Shown here: positions 44,613 to 58,035 of the stretch, in pieces
Layout: each line of letters opens with the position of its first letter
Position numbering within the stretch: position 1 is the stretch's first letter
Source: Mytilisepta virgata
Taxonomy: Eukaryota > Mollusca > Bivalvia > Mytilida > Mytilidae
Assembly: GCA_028015205.1 (NCBI GenBank)
Contig: CM051516.1
Location: forward strand, 27,146,593 to 27,210,592
Length of the DNA stretch: 64,000 nucleotides
Direction: 5' to 3'
Notes under the pieces: generated by a model
The model's input: the letters and a program-made list of their open reading frames with translations, nothing else
What the model was told of the DNA's origin: nothing
Databases searched by the model: none
Position numbers and translations under genes: made by a program

Positions 44613-46156
44613 ATAAGTTTTGTACATGACACTAGTCTCACGTGCTAACAAACTGATTAGCACAATTCATGTAGCGGAAACCTACCCCTACAGGCGATCA
44701 ATCCATTCCTGTTTATAAGGGATATTGTCTAGTAATTGAAGTTAACAGCATATCCTGTTATTTTCAATTATCAACAAATAAAAAACTAACAATTTGAGTG
44801 TAAAAAGTGTAAAACTTAATTAATTTTGAAGGACTATTTCGAGCAGGTACATGTATTAACGAGTACTGAAAAGTCTGTCAAATCTTAAGTTTTTTCAAAT
44901 GAAAAACATTTCGATAACACGGTTCACTTACCAAAGTATAAAAGCAAAAAGTAATTGACTAATTTTCCTATAACCACTTTGATAAAATTTACAACCTTCA
45001 GTAAGAAAATTAATGGAAACGCTATATATCCTACCTAATTTAAAATGTCATTTAAATAATTTGGTCACGGAAAGGCTTCAAATCAAACAGAGAATATCCA
45101 CCAGTATTCACATTTATGTTTTTTTATGAAAAACATCGCTTTGGGTTTACATTTTATGGACAAACGGTAATAAAGTGGTCATAAATAATTAAATTAAATA
45201 ACATAATCCAGGACCAGAGCGGGCAGTGTCGTGGGTACATTGATTCTACACGTTATAGGGGTGAAAAAGCATGACCAGGAAATTAACAGATGGAAATACT
45301 TAGTGGCGTTTCCAAATTGGTTTTATTATCAATAAACGACTTAAATTAACTTGGTACATTAGCTTTGTAACTATAAAACTTTTTTATCCCTAAATTCTGG
45401 TCCCAATGGTATAAATTTTCGTACCCTCACCACATTATCATTTGCATTGTGTGACATATGATATCATGTAGGCTAGAGTAACTGAACTTCCCAAACCTCA
45501 GAGTACAGGAGCACTGCATTTCTATAATTCATTCCAAATAGCAATGTCAATGAAGACTTCAACCGTTTTCATAGCCAGTTTTTTAATTATAAACTGAATT
45601 ACATAATCACGATTTTAAAAGTTTCTCCTCTTGTCTTCTCGTACTGTTTTAGATGTTAATAGGACCACTTGTTTTTCCTGCTTTTGCTTTAGAGGGTCTC
45701 AAAAATTTAACAATATTACATTTATAAATGTTCGCATCAATTTAAAATGCTTAGTTTATTAAAAGTTTGTTAATAAAGGTAAAATTTCAAATGAAATTGG
45801 TTATTACTCATGTTATTAGGAAGCAATTATTTAATTTTAATTTATGGAGTTTGGGAGAGGTAGTGAACTTATATATTTCGAAGCACCATAGAGCCTGCCG
45901 ACAAACTAAAACAACTGATAACAGTTAATATTCCATTCCCCATTTTCACCATACTTTTTGTCCTACAGATTTCACTAAAGTTGGAACCTGCATTTTTTTT
46001 ACGAATTCATTCCCCGCCTGCACCTCCTAAAGATCAAATATTTTTTGCCTTGATGATAATAATTTACCCTATTTAACTATTAAGCTGTTTAAACGCAATG
46101 TCTGTTGGAGATTAATTTGGGATATTTACAAAATCAATGGTCTCGAACAATATTAT
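44613..46156. other. non-coding, nothing recognised
   Basis: AT-rich. A good minus-strand donor-like ACTTAC occurs at about 44928, but the adjoining sequence does not read as coding. No repeats recognised. Confidence 0.4.
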
Positions 46157-46300
46157 ATACTTATTGACTGAGTAAGAGGGGAATAGTAAGTTTATTGTCC
46201 CGAGGAACAACTATTGCCCCGAGGCAACGCCGAGGGGCAATAGTTGTTCAGAGGGACAATAAACTTACTATTCCCCGACTACTCAGTCAGTAAGTGTTTT
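46157..46300. repeat. near-perfect long hairpin, about 60-bp arms
   Basis: The left arm 46157-46220 (through GACTGAGTA, GGGGAATAGTAAGTTTATTG, GAACAACTATTGCCCC) pairs with the right arm about 46232-46298 (GGGGCAATAGTTGTTC, CAATAAACTTACTATTCCCC, TACTCAGTC), with a few mismatches and a GAGGCAACGCC centre. It is palindromic at DNA level and would fold as a long RNA hairpin if transcribed. It may be a fold-back transposon. Confidence 0.85.
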
Positions 46301-49209
46301 ATTATACCGAAAGAAACACAAGAGATAATTAAGGCAAAATTTAAGTCATGTGTACGTACCCGAGATGCATGATCGAGTGACAGAGTCCATTATTTTTTTT
46401 TAAATTCATGTTCTCACCATGACATATCCCTTTTTCTAAATACTTTGAAGACGTACCGGAACATCTCGGGATTCAGCATTGACGATAACCTATAACGCGG
46501 GAGCTTCCGAACGGGTCGGCTAAAACCTCCCAGCCAATCCCGTGCCCGGGATTAAAAATCCGCGAAACAACGTAACTTGAAGAGGGAAAATAGTTTTTTG
46601 AGGGAAAATAGTTTGGAAACTATTGACCGGTGACCGGGGAAAATAGTTAAATCACTGAAAATGTTAAAAATAGTGAAATTATTGTGCATGTATTTATTAT
46701 AGAAAAATATATCTAAGGTATAATAAATGTACTTGCACGCGATAACCCTTATGAAATGGTATCTATATAAGTATATATTCAAGCCTTTTTCTATAAAGAT
46801 TGTTATCGATTTTAATATCGCATCATTGTTGCATACAGTCGGGATTCTCTGTTTGAACTGCATAGAGATTCTGAGATCGATTCCTCTTTACAAAATAATA
46901 CATGGAATGGATTTGCACTATGAATGCTAATAATTGCCAACCGGAAAATAATATTCAAATAATTCACATATTAAGCCTTAGATTTTCAATTTTCATTTCA
47001 ATGGAAATTTTGTTATTGTTGAGTTGGAGACTACATTATATTTAACCAGTGGTGATCGAGAAAAAGAGGGGAACGGGGGGGAGGGGGGTGTTGGGTCCCA
47101 ACCACATCATGGTTATCAATTATCTATAACAATGGAGTATCTTTAACTTCATAAATGAAGGAGGGAAGGGTATAACACGAACTACATGTAAATTAAAACA
47201 AGATAGAAAATACTCCATTAGACTCTAATCGGGTAATGAGACAATCGAATCGTTTTACTAATTTTCGTTTCTTTTCGTTTATTTCTTTACATGTAAATTT
47301 AGCACGATTAAAAATGGTGGAGACGGTTGCTTCGCTCAAACGATCATTTGTAATAACGATGAATTATCTGGACTACTCGACAACTTGGGCCCGTGCTTTT
47401 TAATCTTACTTTGAATTTAAAGTCTTTAATTTTGAAGGGTATATGTTTTCGTTCTCATGACCAATTCTTCCTGTTATTACCAAAATAAGATCTTCTCAAC
47501 CTATGTGTTTTATCAACAAGTTGTATGTACAGTCGTTTAGGTCAACAAAAAATACATACGTTCAGTAAAACTACACCAGTCCTGTTTGTTTAAGATCTCC
47601 TCTGATACGTTCACATTCATGACAATAAGATCCACCAAGTTTATGTCAAACCAACACATAATTTGTTCATTCAACACTATAAATGTATAGTCAAAATCCT
47701 ATTTTCCTCATGGGTTACCACAGTAATAATATTTCTCAACAAATAATGGGAAATGATATCGAAATGATTGACTTCAGAGCTTATACAGCGATGAAAGTCA
47801 ACCTTAAGAAATGTACGTACACTGTTGGTGTGTTAGACCGTTTAACCGACAGAATTTTACAAATTGATGTCTGTTAACTTTTATCGAATATACGTTTGAA
47901 TGTGTTGTTGGTTGTAGTCGCTTTTAACTTTGTTTCAATGACATTGATATTTTTAACAGTTTATTTTTAACAAATTATTGGTGTAATATACAAGACAATT
48001 CTAGTCAATCACAATTTACAATTGGTTACACATTATACAAGACAAATATATATATAAAATTAAATGTATTAATGAAAGCTCTTTTGAACCTCAAAAGTCA
48101 TTCATTTAGTCATAACTGTGAAATCTGAAACTGCCAAGCTGTTGCTACCCTTGACCTCAGATATTATTTTACCTACTTCTATGAATTTTTCAAAAAGTCG
48201 AGACTTCTCACAGAACGGCCCCCCTTTTTTTTTATCTAACATGCATTTGATTGTTGCTTTTGAACATCACTATGATACGCTAACCGATTATTATTGATTG
48301 GTACTATATTTTTTGTTTGATAAATTTTCACAAATTATATCTAGCTTCATATCGGGACCGGTCGTGATGATACCCACATCACCATGACTCGTATCACACC
48401 CAAAACTGACTATTTTATCACACACCTGAGAAATCACGTGAATTTCGTACATGTATTTGCTTCAAGTGTCAACACACAAAAAATGTCAGATAAAATGTCG
48501 GTAGTTTCACCGGGACCCTCTATTAGCCATTAACTTCAGTGTGCGGAAACATCGATCGTAAACATTGTATCTGGTACCCGATTTATAAATATTTCGTAAC
48601 CCATGAGGTAAATAGCTCCGCCTGGCGATAGCTGAAGTAGCTAGGTTATCATTGTTGCACGCTACTGACTCTTAGTTTGGTTATTTTGTGGAAAAATATA
48701 TTTACCGTTGGAGCTTGAGAGAACTGTCAGCTGAGGAAATGTTCCATGTCAGTTTTACAATTCGCATGTACATGTAGTCATCATTGGTAAATAAAGAGAA
48801 TTTGCTCTTTGATTTAAAAAGAATATGATAAGTGGTTTTCGTATCATATCCCATATCAATCTCTCGGGCTAAAATGATCGTTTCAGTTATGTAAAACCCA
48901 ATATAATATATCACTTTCATAACCCCCCCCCCCCACCTTTTCCATCTGCAAAATTTAAAATCTTGGTCTCTAAATACAGAAAAGCTTGTTGATTTTCCAA
49001 ACTCTTATCATTTCATTATGATCTCGCGCTTCGGATAATTTTTATTATCAAGTGAATTTTTGAAGAGTTTCATTGTAAATATTTCAATCAATATGTTGAC
49101 CTACATTTGAAACTTGAGTCATTATTGGCAATTTCTCAAAATAATAATTGATCACTGATGCTGTTTTATATACATTAAAATATACCAATATTGTTATATT
49201 TTGAAATTA
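46301..49209. other. non-coding, nothing firmly recognised
   Basis: No supported exon. It contains G-rich (47056-47090) and C13 (48903-48916) runs and the open frame 47683-47877, which has no domain signature. Confidence 0.4.
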
Positions 49210-50475
49210 AACTAGAGGCTCCCAAGTGCCTGTATCGCTCACCAATCTGTCTTGATTGACAACCAGGAACCTGCTGGCAAGTTCCAATTGGCTCATTGGT
49301 TTCAAACAAAGAGATCTTTAAGTATATTTAAGTACATAAAAAGATTTCTTTATATCAGCCAATCAGAAACAAGAATTTCCCATGGCAGCCATGTTTGTCG
49401 TCCAATCAGGATTAAAAAAAATAATTTCATAAAAGACTTTCCATAGATGCTTCCTGTCAAGGTTGGCTAACAGTTTTGGCCAAGCAGTTTCAGAGAAAAA
49501 AATGTTTTTTATCAACCAATGAGAAACAAAAATTGCCCATCACGGCCACGTTTGTTGCCCGATCGGGTCGAAATGAGGAAACTTCGCAAAGAACCTCCCA
49601 TAGATATTTATTGTTAAGTTTCGTTCCATTTGGCCAAGCAACTTCAGAGGAGAATATATCAGCCAATCATCAAAAAAAAGAACTGCTCACAGCGGCCATA
49701 TTTGTAGTCCGATTGGGACGAACTGAGGAGGCATTATAAAAGACCTCCCATATATGCTTCCTGTCAACTTTCGTTCCATTTGGCCTAGCGAGTTTAGAGA
49801 AGATTTTGTTTTATCAGCCAATCAGAAAAAAGAACTGCCCATGGTGGCCATATTTGTAGTCTGATCGGGACGAAATGAGGAGAATTTGTAAAGAACCTCT
49901 CATAGATACTTCCTGTCAAGTTTCGTTCCATTTGGCAAGGCAGTTCCAGGAAAAAAATTAATCAACCAATGAGAAATAAGAATTACACATGACAGCCATG
50001 TTTGTTGCCCAATCGGGACGAAATGAGAATGTTTTGTAAAGAACGTCCCATAGATGCTTCCTGTCAAGTTTCGTTTCATTTAGAAATCAGAAACAAGAAT
50101 TGCCCAAGGCGGCCATGTTTTTTGCCCAGTCGGGGCGAAATGAGAAATTTTGTCAAGTACCTCATAAACATCAGTTGAACCATGTTACAAATTATTTGCA
50201 TGTGTAGTTTCAGATAAGAATAATTTTAAAGTTTCAACCAATCAGAATCAAGAATTTGCCAATGGTGGCCATGTTTTTGTCCGATCAAGATGAAATATGG
50301 ATTATTCGTAGAGAACCTCACAAACATCATTCCTGCAAAGTTTGGTCACAATTGGCCCAGTGGTTTCAGAGGGAAAGATCTTCAATGGAAAAGTTTTACA
50401 AAAGTGTAACACGGACGACGGACGCCAAGTGATGGCAAAAGCTCACATGGCCTTTTAGGCCAGGTGAGCTAAAAA
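49210..50475 (+). repeat. dispersed element with roughly 150-bp internal repeats
   Basis: Starts AACTAGAGGCTCCCAAGTGC and CTGTATCGCTCACC; ends GGCCTTTTAGGCCAGGTGAG CTAAAA. Internally at least six diverged copies of a roughly 150-bp block: 'TAGATGCTTCCTGTCAAGTT TCGTTCCATTTGGCC', then 'CCAATCAGAAACAAGAATTG', then 'GCGGCCATGTTTGT' and 'GGGACGAAATGAG'. The block boundary recurs at 49446, 49602, 49753, 49904 and 50052. No transposase. I recall it as a common bivalve family. Confidence 0.75.
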
Positions 50476-53400
50476 ACAATTGCATTTGTAAAATTTGTTT
50501 TTAATGACGGTGTGTCAGTGCTTTACACACAAGTAATAATATCTTTGATATCAAGCTTTCAAAGTAATCATCCCCTAAAAGAAAAAAATATTCTCAAGTG
50601 TAGGCGCCTTCCAAAACAGCGTAGTTGTGTACAGTTTAAGACTGAAGCATGATGAACAGATGAAAACTTCACTTACCAAGAATACTGGAATATTTTATGA
50701 TATTCACATTAAAAAGTCACTTCACAATGAATTTGAAAGTCTCGTTTCAATTGACACTGATCTGTATACATTATTTACATAAAATACACTAAATATTTTT
50801 CTGGTCCATTATTTAGAAAAGTTTTCTTTGAGCTTTTTGTGAATTGTCGCAAAAAGTAAATACTTTTCAAGACTGCATTGTCGAGTTGAAAATAAAGTTT
50901 CTTTAAAAAGATCAATCGCGATGTTAAATTTAAACTATTAATTTTGCTGCCTCGTTCAATTTTAAATCGTCAATGAATTATGCTAGGTTTTCAACACAAG
51001 TATGTTTAACATATTCAATACATAAAAAAATTTGATTGTGTATTGGCTAATCTTGACACTTTATGTAATATGTTTAATTAAATAAAATAAAAAAGAAACT
51101 AATGTTTATTTGGTCGCGAAGGTCAATAGAATTTAAAAAAAAGATTTTGATCTTTCTCGCACTTTGCTGAATAATAAACAAAGTCATTTAAAATGGAGTA
51201 TTGTGTTAATATCATAAGCCTTTAATGATATTTGGTAATTTCTTTTAAACTGGGCGTTAATAGAAATGTTGCTGTGTACTTTCGACAGAAAGAATGCGAT
51301 TTATTGAAATTAATTCTTTCTTATAGCACCAGGCTGAAATGACCGATTTGATTCTCGAACATGAACAATGGAGAGAGCTGCCTACTGGTACCATTACATA
51401 ATATACCTGTAATCGACCTACATCTAAACTTCAAAGATCGCCAAATTGCAACGAATGACAACATTTGTTAATTCAAATTTTTAAGAAATACATTTGAAAA
51501 CCTAAAATAAACTTTTTACTATTTTTATAGTTCTGGTTTTATTTTAGCATACCAAATACAGAAGTGTGATGCAAAATGGTATGAATAGGGATATTCTGAC
51601 TTGGCTATTAAAGTCCTCTGAATCCAGAAATTGTTCCTTTTTGCCTTTAGAATTAAAAGTTGACTCGCTTTTCAAGTTTCTTTTTAAACACTAAGACTTA
51701 TTGAAGAAGACGAATTTTTTTTGTACAAAAAAGGCTGACGTCTACAAAAACAAATAGATGTCATGTGTCTAGCCTAAAAACGAAATTACATGTACACATG
51801 TATGATTTCGTAATTTCTTTAAAATTCAAAATCTAGTGATTTCACATTTTCTTTAAAAAAAAATATACAATTTACAAATGATTTATTCACAGAATTTCTG
51901 CGTTTTTCAACAAACAAATAATGTAAAGAAACAATTAAAAATCTAATGTGATTGCGTTCACAATATTGATATTCTCTCATTAGATATACATGTATTAAAA
52001 CCTATGTTATTTCTCGAACAACTTTATACGGATTATGGATTATATTTGAAATTATAAACTGTTTATTGTTTCATGGTCGTTGAAATGCATTAAAGGGTTG
52101 TTATTTTACGAATAATCAATAGTTAGTTTTCATTTAAATATACCTTGTTACGTTTTAAAAGACGAGTTAAGTTTAAACCAGAACCACCCTACCAACTCAT
52201 AGTTAAGTGATTTTTAAATATATACTCAAATATCACAAGTGTTTAAAGATATTAAAATTAAAAGTTGGTCTCCTCTTATGTTTCGCTGTATACCATTAAG
52301 TAATTCAAGCTGTACAAAATAAACATACGCCTGCATGTGTTGAAATACTGAAGTAGCCTAAGAACTGTTTTATACAACAACTTTAAAAGAAAATTTAAAT
52401 GAAAGCCCCAAAATAAAATACTTAGGTATAATGGTCAAATGTGTTCCAAGTTCTCAACGTGTTTGTAGAGAGTACTTGAGATTTCAAAGTGGTTACCCGC
52501 AATAATTTTAAATTTTCCTCATACATGTATATAACTTGTACATTGTACTGGTGACAAGTAAGAAAGGATATGATTGATATTTTTTATCCACATAACGTAA
52601 AAATTTCAAGAAACGGGTAGCTTTTCTTCATTTTAAAGTGACAGAGAGTATTTAACTAGGTGAAAACAAAGACAATGTTCGTTACATGTATGTGTGTATG
52701 TTTGTTATATTACGTCTTATTAATTTGTCTTATTATAAAATAAACTTTTCGTTTAATTTTACTTAAACATGCAGAACAAATTCTAAGCAAGTGAATAAGG
52801 ATTGCAATGTTTTATTAATTGTTATTTATAAATAATTATTTATTATCTATAACACTACATGAATGCCAAAAATAATTTTACAAACATTTCCTCGAAATTT
52901 TCTTAACTTCAGCTTAAGTACTTCTGTAAATGAACTGATTCGTAAGTCCGCAAACCTTATTTTTGGGGGGAGGGGCCAAACGGTTTTGGTATATTACAAC
53001 TAATGATCACTTTCTTGTCTACAGTGAAATGAGTTCGAACCGTGCTCGTGGAAATGTGTACTTTACCTCTATTTTTTTCTAATAAAGCTTGGCGATTCCC
53101 TTGGGGAACTCCTGCTTCCTCGACAAAAAAATCGGGAGATAAATGCTATTAAACTGATTGTGACACAAAACCCTGATAATTAACATTTTTGGATAATTTT
53201 TCTTGGTAATAACTTAATTCTCCGATGGTTACATTGGAAGAGAGACGGTTTTTGAAGAACACAGGGATTTTTGAATTTTCAACCTTCTCTGATCATTTCT
53301 GACTTTTTCTGCACTTAACTGCACGTAATTCAATAAAAAGGAAACATAAAGTTAAAAGAACCTGAAAGACCAAACTGGCAAAAACGAACTTTCACATCAA

Positions 53401-54318
53401 TGTTTTTTACACTATACAAATTACGTAAATTTCTGGACATAATCTACTTTATATTTTGACAAATATAGTTATAAATTCTGCTACCATACGACTGTAATTT
53501 TAATGTGTAAGCTAGTGAACTGTCATTTTTTTATATAATTATCGGTATATCGTAGCTTAATTAAATCACAAACGTAGAATCATAAATTTTGTTAATCTAC
53601 TTACATCTTTCTATGGAATCAGACTAAATACCAGACTAAAAGAGGAATTAGTGTTAATCCATTAGCAAATATGTTTCCAATGTAAAACTATGCCATTAGA
53701 TTTTTAAAAATAATAAACACCCAAATTATCAGTGCATTTTAAAACGTCCCGTTTCAATTTTAATCAACTGTGGTCTATTTTCAAATTTTCAATAGGCAAC
53801 TAACTGCACGAATAATTTCTATTATAAAGACAGAAATGATCTATTGAAATTTAAATAAATAATAATTACTTGATTAAGTGAAATATTGAGTCAGAAATTT
53901 GACCCTTCACGATTCGTCTGAAAAAAATATTGACAGATCTACAGAGATATAGAATTAAATATCTATTATTATGTATAATTTTGACAAGTTTAAAGCACTA
54001 AGCCGTTTCAAATTAAGTTTTGAGATGACAATGCGACAATGTAATTTTATTTTCATTAAAAGTTTACTGCATTCAAAAATAACCCAGCAACCATTTAATT
54101 GAAGTGCATTAATATAAACGATAATATCTATAAAATATACCTCTTGGTTGATAATACTTATTATACTTCACATTTTAATATCTACATACACCATAGGTCA
54201 CAAAACATTCCATACATGCACTGCAAATGCATGTGCATACTTACATAAGGGTACAGACAGTTTAAAGAGCTTTGATTATGATTTAATTTTGTTTTTCATT
54301 AATATTTTACGGAACTCT
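50476..54318. other. non-coding AT-rich sequence
   Basis: No repeats or exons recognised. A minus-strand donor-like CACTTACC occurs at about 50673, without an adjoining convincing coding frame. Confidence 0.4.
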
Positions 54319-54648
54319 AACATACTAAGGGACGAGATAAAAAGTTCAATGTAGGATAAAAAACTTAATTCAAATAGTTTGTGGGTTGGGGGGGGGGGGG
54401 GGGTAAAAATCGCTGCAAGTTAAGTTATCTGACACCGATTTTCGGATTGAAAAATACGGATTCAAGTGATGTCCAAGTCAATATACAGAACAAACATACA
54501 TTGTTGAGGAAAAACAGGACCCATAATACAAAAAGTATACTCTCAAAGCATATGCCCATATTGGTCAATCAATTTTTCCCAAATTAAGTTAAAGGGGGGT
54601 TTTTTTTATCCTACATTGAACTTTTGATCTCGTCCCTAAGGTTAGTAA
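54319..54648. mobile_element. fold-back element with about 40-bp inverted ends and poly-G tract
   Basis: The left arm (about 54328-54364: AGGGACGAGAT, then AAAAGTTCAATGTAGGATAA) pairs with the right arm about 54600-54640 (TATCCTACATTGAACTTTTG, then ATCTCGTCCCT). Just inside the left arm is a G17 tract (54387-54403); near the right arm is AAAGGGGGG. About 315 bp, no ORF. The poly-G could form a G-quadruplex. Confidence 0.7.
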
Positions 54649-56353
54649 TATATAAAACTTGGGTTATCTCCCTTACAACAGGTATACCATTTTGCCATTT
54701 TAAAAATAAGTTGTTATTAAGGAATAATCGTTTCATTTTTTTACCCTACTCAATATTCGCGTACACAGATATTGGTCAAAAATTAATATCTGATGAACAC
54801 GTGTGCCAAATTGTAGGATTAATTATTTGAATAAAAAATCTATATAAAAAATTCCAGGTAAACATGAATTTTAGTAAAAAAAAATTGAAAGGGAGGCAAA
54901 AAACCAGTAACCCAAGGTTTTTTAAAGCTGGCATAAAGAAAAGATAGTTATCTTACCAACCTACATGTAAATGATGTTGGATTTTTTGGTCGACCACTTG
55001 ACAAAAATGCTGTTTCTGAAGTTCTCGACCTTGGATATTTCCATCATAAAATTTAAAATTTATAATTAAAATTCTATTAAAAATAGTTTTATTTTTATTA
55101 AATATCTTTGGACATATTTTTTGATAAATATTATTAATAATGTGTTTGTCCAGTATGAATTTGTTGAAGGATCCATTTCAAAATTTAAAACTAATTTTGA
55201 ACTATTCTACATACTCCCCCAACAATTTCTTTATATATTTTGTTATCCATATAGATATCATTATATGGATAAAAAAAAAAGAGAGAAAAGGTTTAAGAAT
55301 GCTGTCAATACAATAAAAAACACAGGAAAGCTAGTTAATTTCAAAGGGTAAATGGTAGAACAACTCCTGGATCGAAACGCGGGAAAGAATAACAACTGAC
55401 AGAAACATATGAAACATTCATTTCAATATCCTGCTAAAGGGCCTTGGTTTGACCAAGATAAACTTATATATGACATATGCCGGGTCCCTTGCAAGAATAC
55501 GCAGGGCACTATTTAGATAGAAGGGAAAGTGATGGGCACACACTGATATGAGTCTCAGAAAGCCCGAGACAGTGTAGTAAGACACGACGCAATAGCAAAA
55601 GAGAGTGTGTATATATATTTTGATGGACAACACTCTGTACTCAACAAAACTGCAATCCAAGCAAACTTGAATATAAATGAATGTCTTTTGCAACTGTCAA
55701 ATAGACCAAAAAAAGTGTTATTCGGATATCTTACTTGTTCTTATTACTTTACCATTTAAACACGTCAATTACTGAATGAACATCAGTCATATGATTTATA
55801 TCGCTACAGTCATAAACAAGACGGTTTTAGTTTGAATGCGTAAAACATAAGACTGCTTAATTCTTAACAAATATGGCAAAAGATTAAACTCTGATTTTTC
55901 ATAATCTGTTTCATTTAGTGAAACTCTGATTAATATGAAAATATAAAGATCAAGGTATTTTGCATTGAAACACCATCCCTTAGTTTAATTTTGATAAATA
56001 TAAAAATGTAAAGATGTCAGGTGTGCGCCCATGAAACAACTCTGAAAACTGATTGATAACACCTACATGGACCTTCAACAATTAGCAACAGCTGTTCTTA
56101 CAAGACAAGAGCAATATGATTTCCGGGGAAAAATCATAAATCATAGAAGTATTTCGTATAAAAACATATAACAATAAGACTTTTACTGTGTCCTTGCCTG
56201 GGAGCAGGTGTATATAGGATGTGGCGTTGCTTTTAGTATTAAACAAAGGTAAATAAACAAAATAAGCAGATTCCACTCAGTTAACTTGATAACAGAGTCC
56301 TGTTTAGCAAATATTCAAAGAATTGATTGTGAAATCGGGATAAGACAGAAAGA
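54649..56353. other. non-coding, nothing recognised
   Basis: AT-rich; no exon supported. No AATAAA on the minus strand was noticed just below the putative gene end at 56354. Confidence 0.4.
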
Positions 56354-56959
56354 CTATTCATTAAAAAAGACAAGATGAACAGAGCTACACTTAGAATTCG
56401 CCCTTATCTCACAGCTGAATGGACCATAATAACTGCCTTTCCTCCACAGACTGTCTGTATCAGGAAAAACAATACAAAGGTTATACATGTAGTTTTGATT
56501 ATTCAACGAAGACATACCACCGAAGCTGTGAATGAGCATACATAATCAGAAATGATTATATTGTGAAAAAGGCATGTGTTTTTTGCAACCCGGGAGAATT
56601 GATATATGAGCAAAAAGAAACTTTTATCTGAGATGCTATACGTCATGTAACTCAGTGAAAAAACAACCCCTATTCTGGTCGTTATTCCATAACACTTTCT
56701 TTCACTGATATGATTATTTTATCTTCATCGAGACTACTGAATTACCTTCACCACTGTCCTTATCATATGTGTGCTCCCCTCCAAATATTTTCCACAAATA
56801 AATGTGGTCTGTTTCGACAGGTACCAAGTAAACGGTGCATTTAAAAGTAGCAAGGTAACTATTATCAATTTTTGGTTGTGGAAATGCCGAGAGTTTATAC
56901 TTGCCTCCGCACAAAAAGTTTTGACACCCAGAATGCTCCACATGTATTGATATCGTCAT
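56354..56959 (-). CDS. candidate two-exon gene, Ig-like fold suspected
   Basis: Minus strand: exon A 56746-56959 and exon B 56354-56454, intron 291 nt. The donor is G|GTAATT. The acceptor CTGATACAG is preceded by TTGTTTTTC. Splicing preserves the frame (phase 1), giving 104 residues and TAG. ATG (56957-56959) has a fair context (TAAGATGA) and an in-frame TAG seven codons upstream. The product contains YLATFKCTVYLV, then IYLWKIFGG, then YYGPFSCEIRANSKC. This is a Cys...Trp...Cys layout with beta-strand-like alternation, as in immunoglobulin-like domains. There is no signal peptide, so an upstream exon may be missing. No exact family was recognised. It may also be a fragment of a larger gene. 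Confidence 0.4.
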
Positions 56960-57419
56960 CTTAGTCTCGATGGACTAAACATACTGCAACATACATGTAT
57001 TTATAATTAAGATCTGTTTCCCGTTTACAAACTGGAAGGCCCTTTTGTATTTTAATAAATATTTTTTCTAAAAATTTTGAAACTCCGAAATGTATTTCAG
57101 TTCTCAATAAAACTGCATTGTATTTCAGAAAGCAAAACTGAAAAAAATTCACGAAACCGTTGCTATGTAATAGTTGAAAAATATTAACATGCAATTATTT
57201 GTATAAGTGATTTCTTTCCTACTTAAGTGTGATAATTTCATAGATATAAATTAAATCATATAAACTTTCATTATAGCGATAAAATTGTCTTTGTACAACT
57301 TGCCCTACATATTTTTATATCTTTATGCCTTAAGAGTATATCAGAGATATAAAATTGAATTAATAAATTCTTTGATGCCAATTTTGATGCTCAAGATATG
57401 CATACAATGATATAACATA
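56960..57419. other. non-coding upstream of candidate minus gene
   Basis: AT-rich. A GCAG acceptor-like site lies at about 56983-56986 on the minus strand, so exon A could begin there with a 5' UTR part. Confidence 0.3.
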
Positions 57420-58035
57420 ATTGGTCAAGAATCAGAGCAGTCCTGGTCCACGACTGCTTTTTAGAATAGCTCTGGTCAAGAAATAGAGCAGCCCTGGTCC
57501 ACGACTGCTTTTGCGACGATATCGCTTCATTTCACCAATTGTTATATAGAATTGATCATCATCGCCATTACAGAATTCATCATCAGAGGCCATTTTTTTT
57601 AATTTTTATTTTTTTTTATTTTTTAAATATTTTGGTAATTTCTTACACAAGAAGAAACCATCTTGAATAAGAAATCATATATAAAAAAAAATATTAAAAA
57701 AATTATAAAATTAAAATTATATAAAAAAATAATAATAATAAAATTAAAATAAAAAAATCAAAATAAAATTAGAATTTAAAAAAAATTATCCCAATGAAAC
57801 CCTTAACATTGAAGGAATGATGTACGCAATTTCAGGTCAGTGAGGCGATCCATACCATTAATGGGTGGGTAACAATGTTTTATAACTGTTCTAGACCATG
57901 ACAGGTTAGAGCTGTTCTTGACCATGACAGCTTAGAGTAGTCAGAATCGGTCAGGATTCGGTTCTAGAGCAACCAGGATTCTATTCTAGAGCAGTTCTAA
58001 ATCAGTCAGTAGAACTGCTCTAAGTTCACTTGGTG
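57420..58035. repeat. composite repeat with low-complexity A/T core
   Basis: 57420-57511 holds two copies of TGGTCAAGAA.AGAGCAG.CC followed by TGGTCCACGACTGCTTTT. 57597-57780 is a long A/T low-complexity tract (T-rich then A-rich). 57885-58030 returns to related words in the opposite sense (AGAGCTGTTCTTGACCATGA, TCTAGAGCA, ACTGCTCTAAG). Together they look like an inverted-end element around an expanded A/T core. Confidence 0.45.

Noticed and set aside
47683..47877. 64-codon open frame MYSQNPIFLMGYHSN
   Set aside because: Open by chance in AT-rich DNA; no recognisable family or splice structure, though a repeat origin is possible.
53000..53080. Possible tRNA: GGTTCGAAC box-B-like motif on the minus strand near 53036
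   Set aside because: The flanking bases do not form a T-stem and no A box or acceptor stem was found at the right distance.
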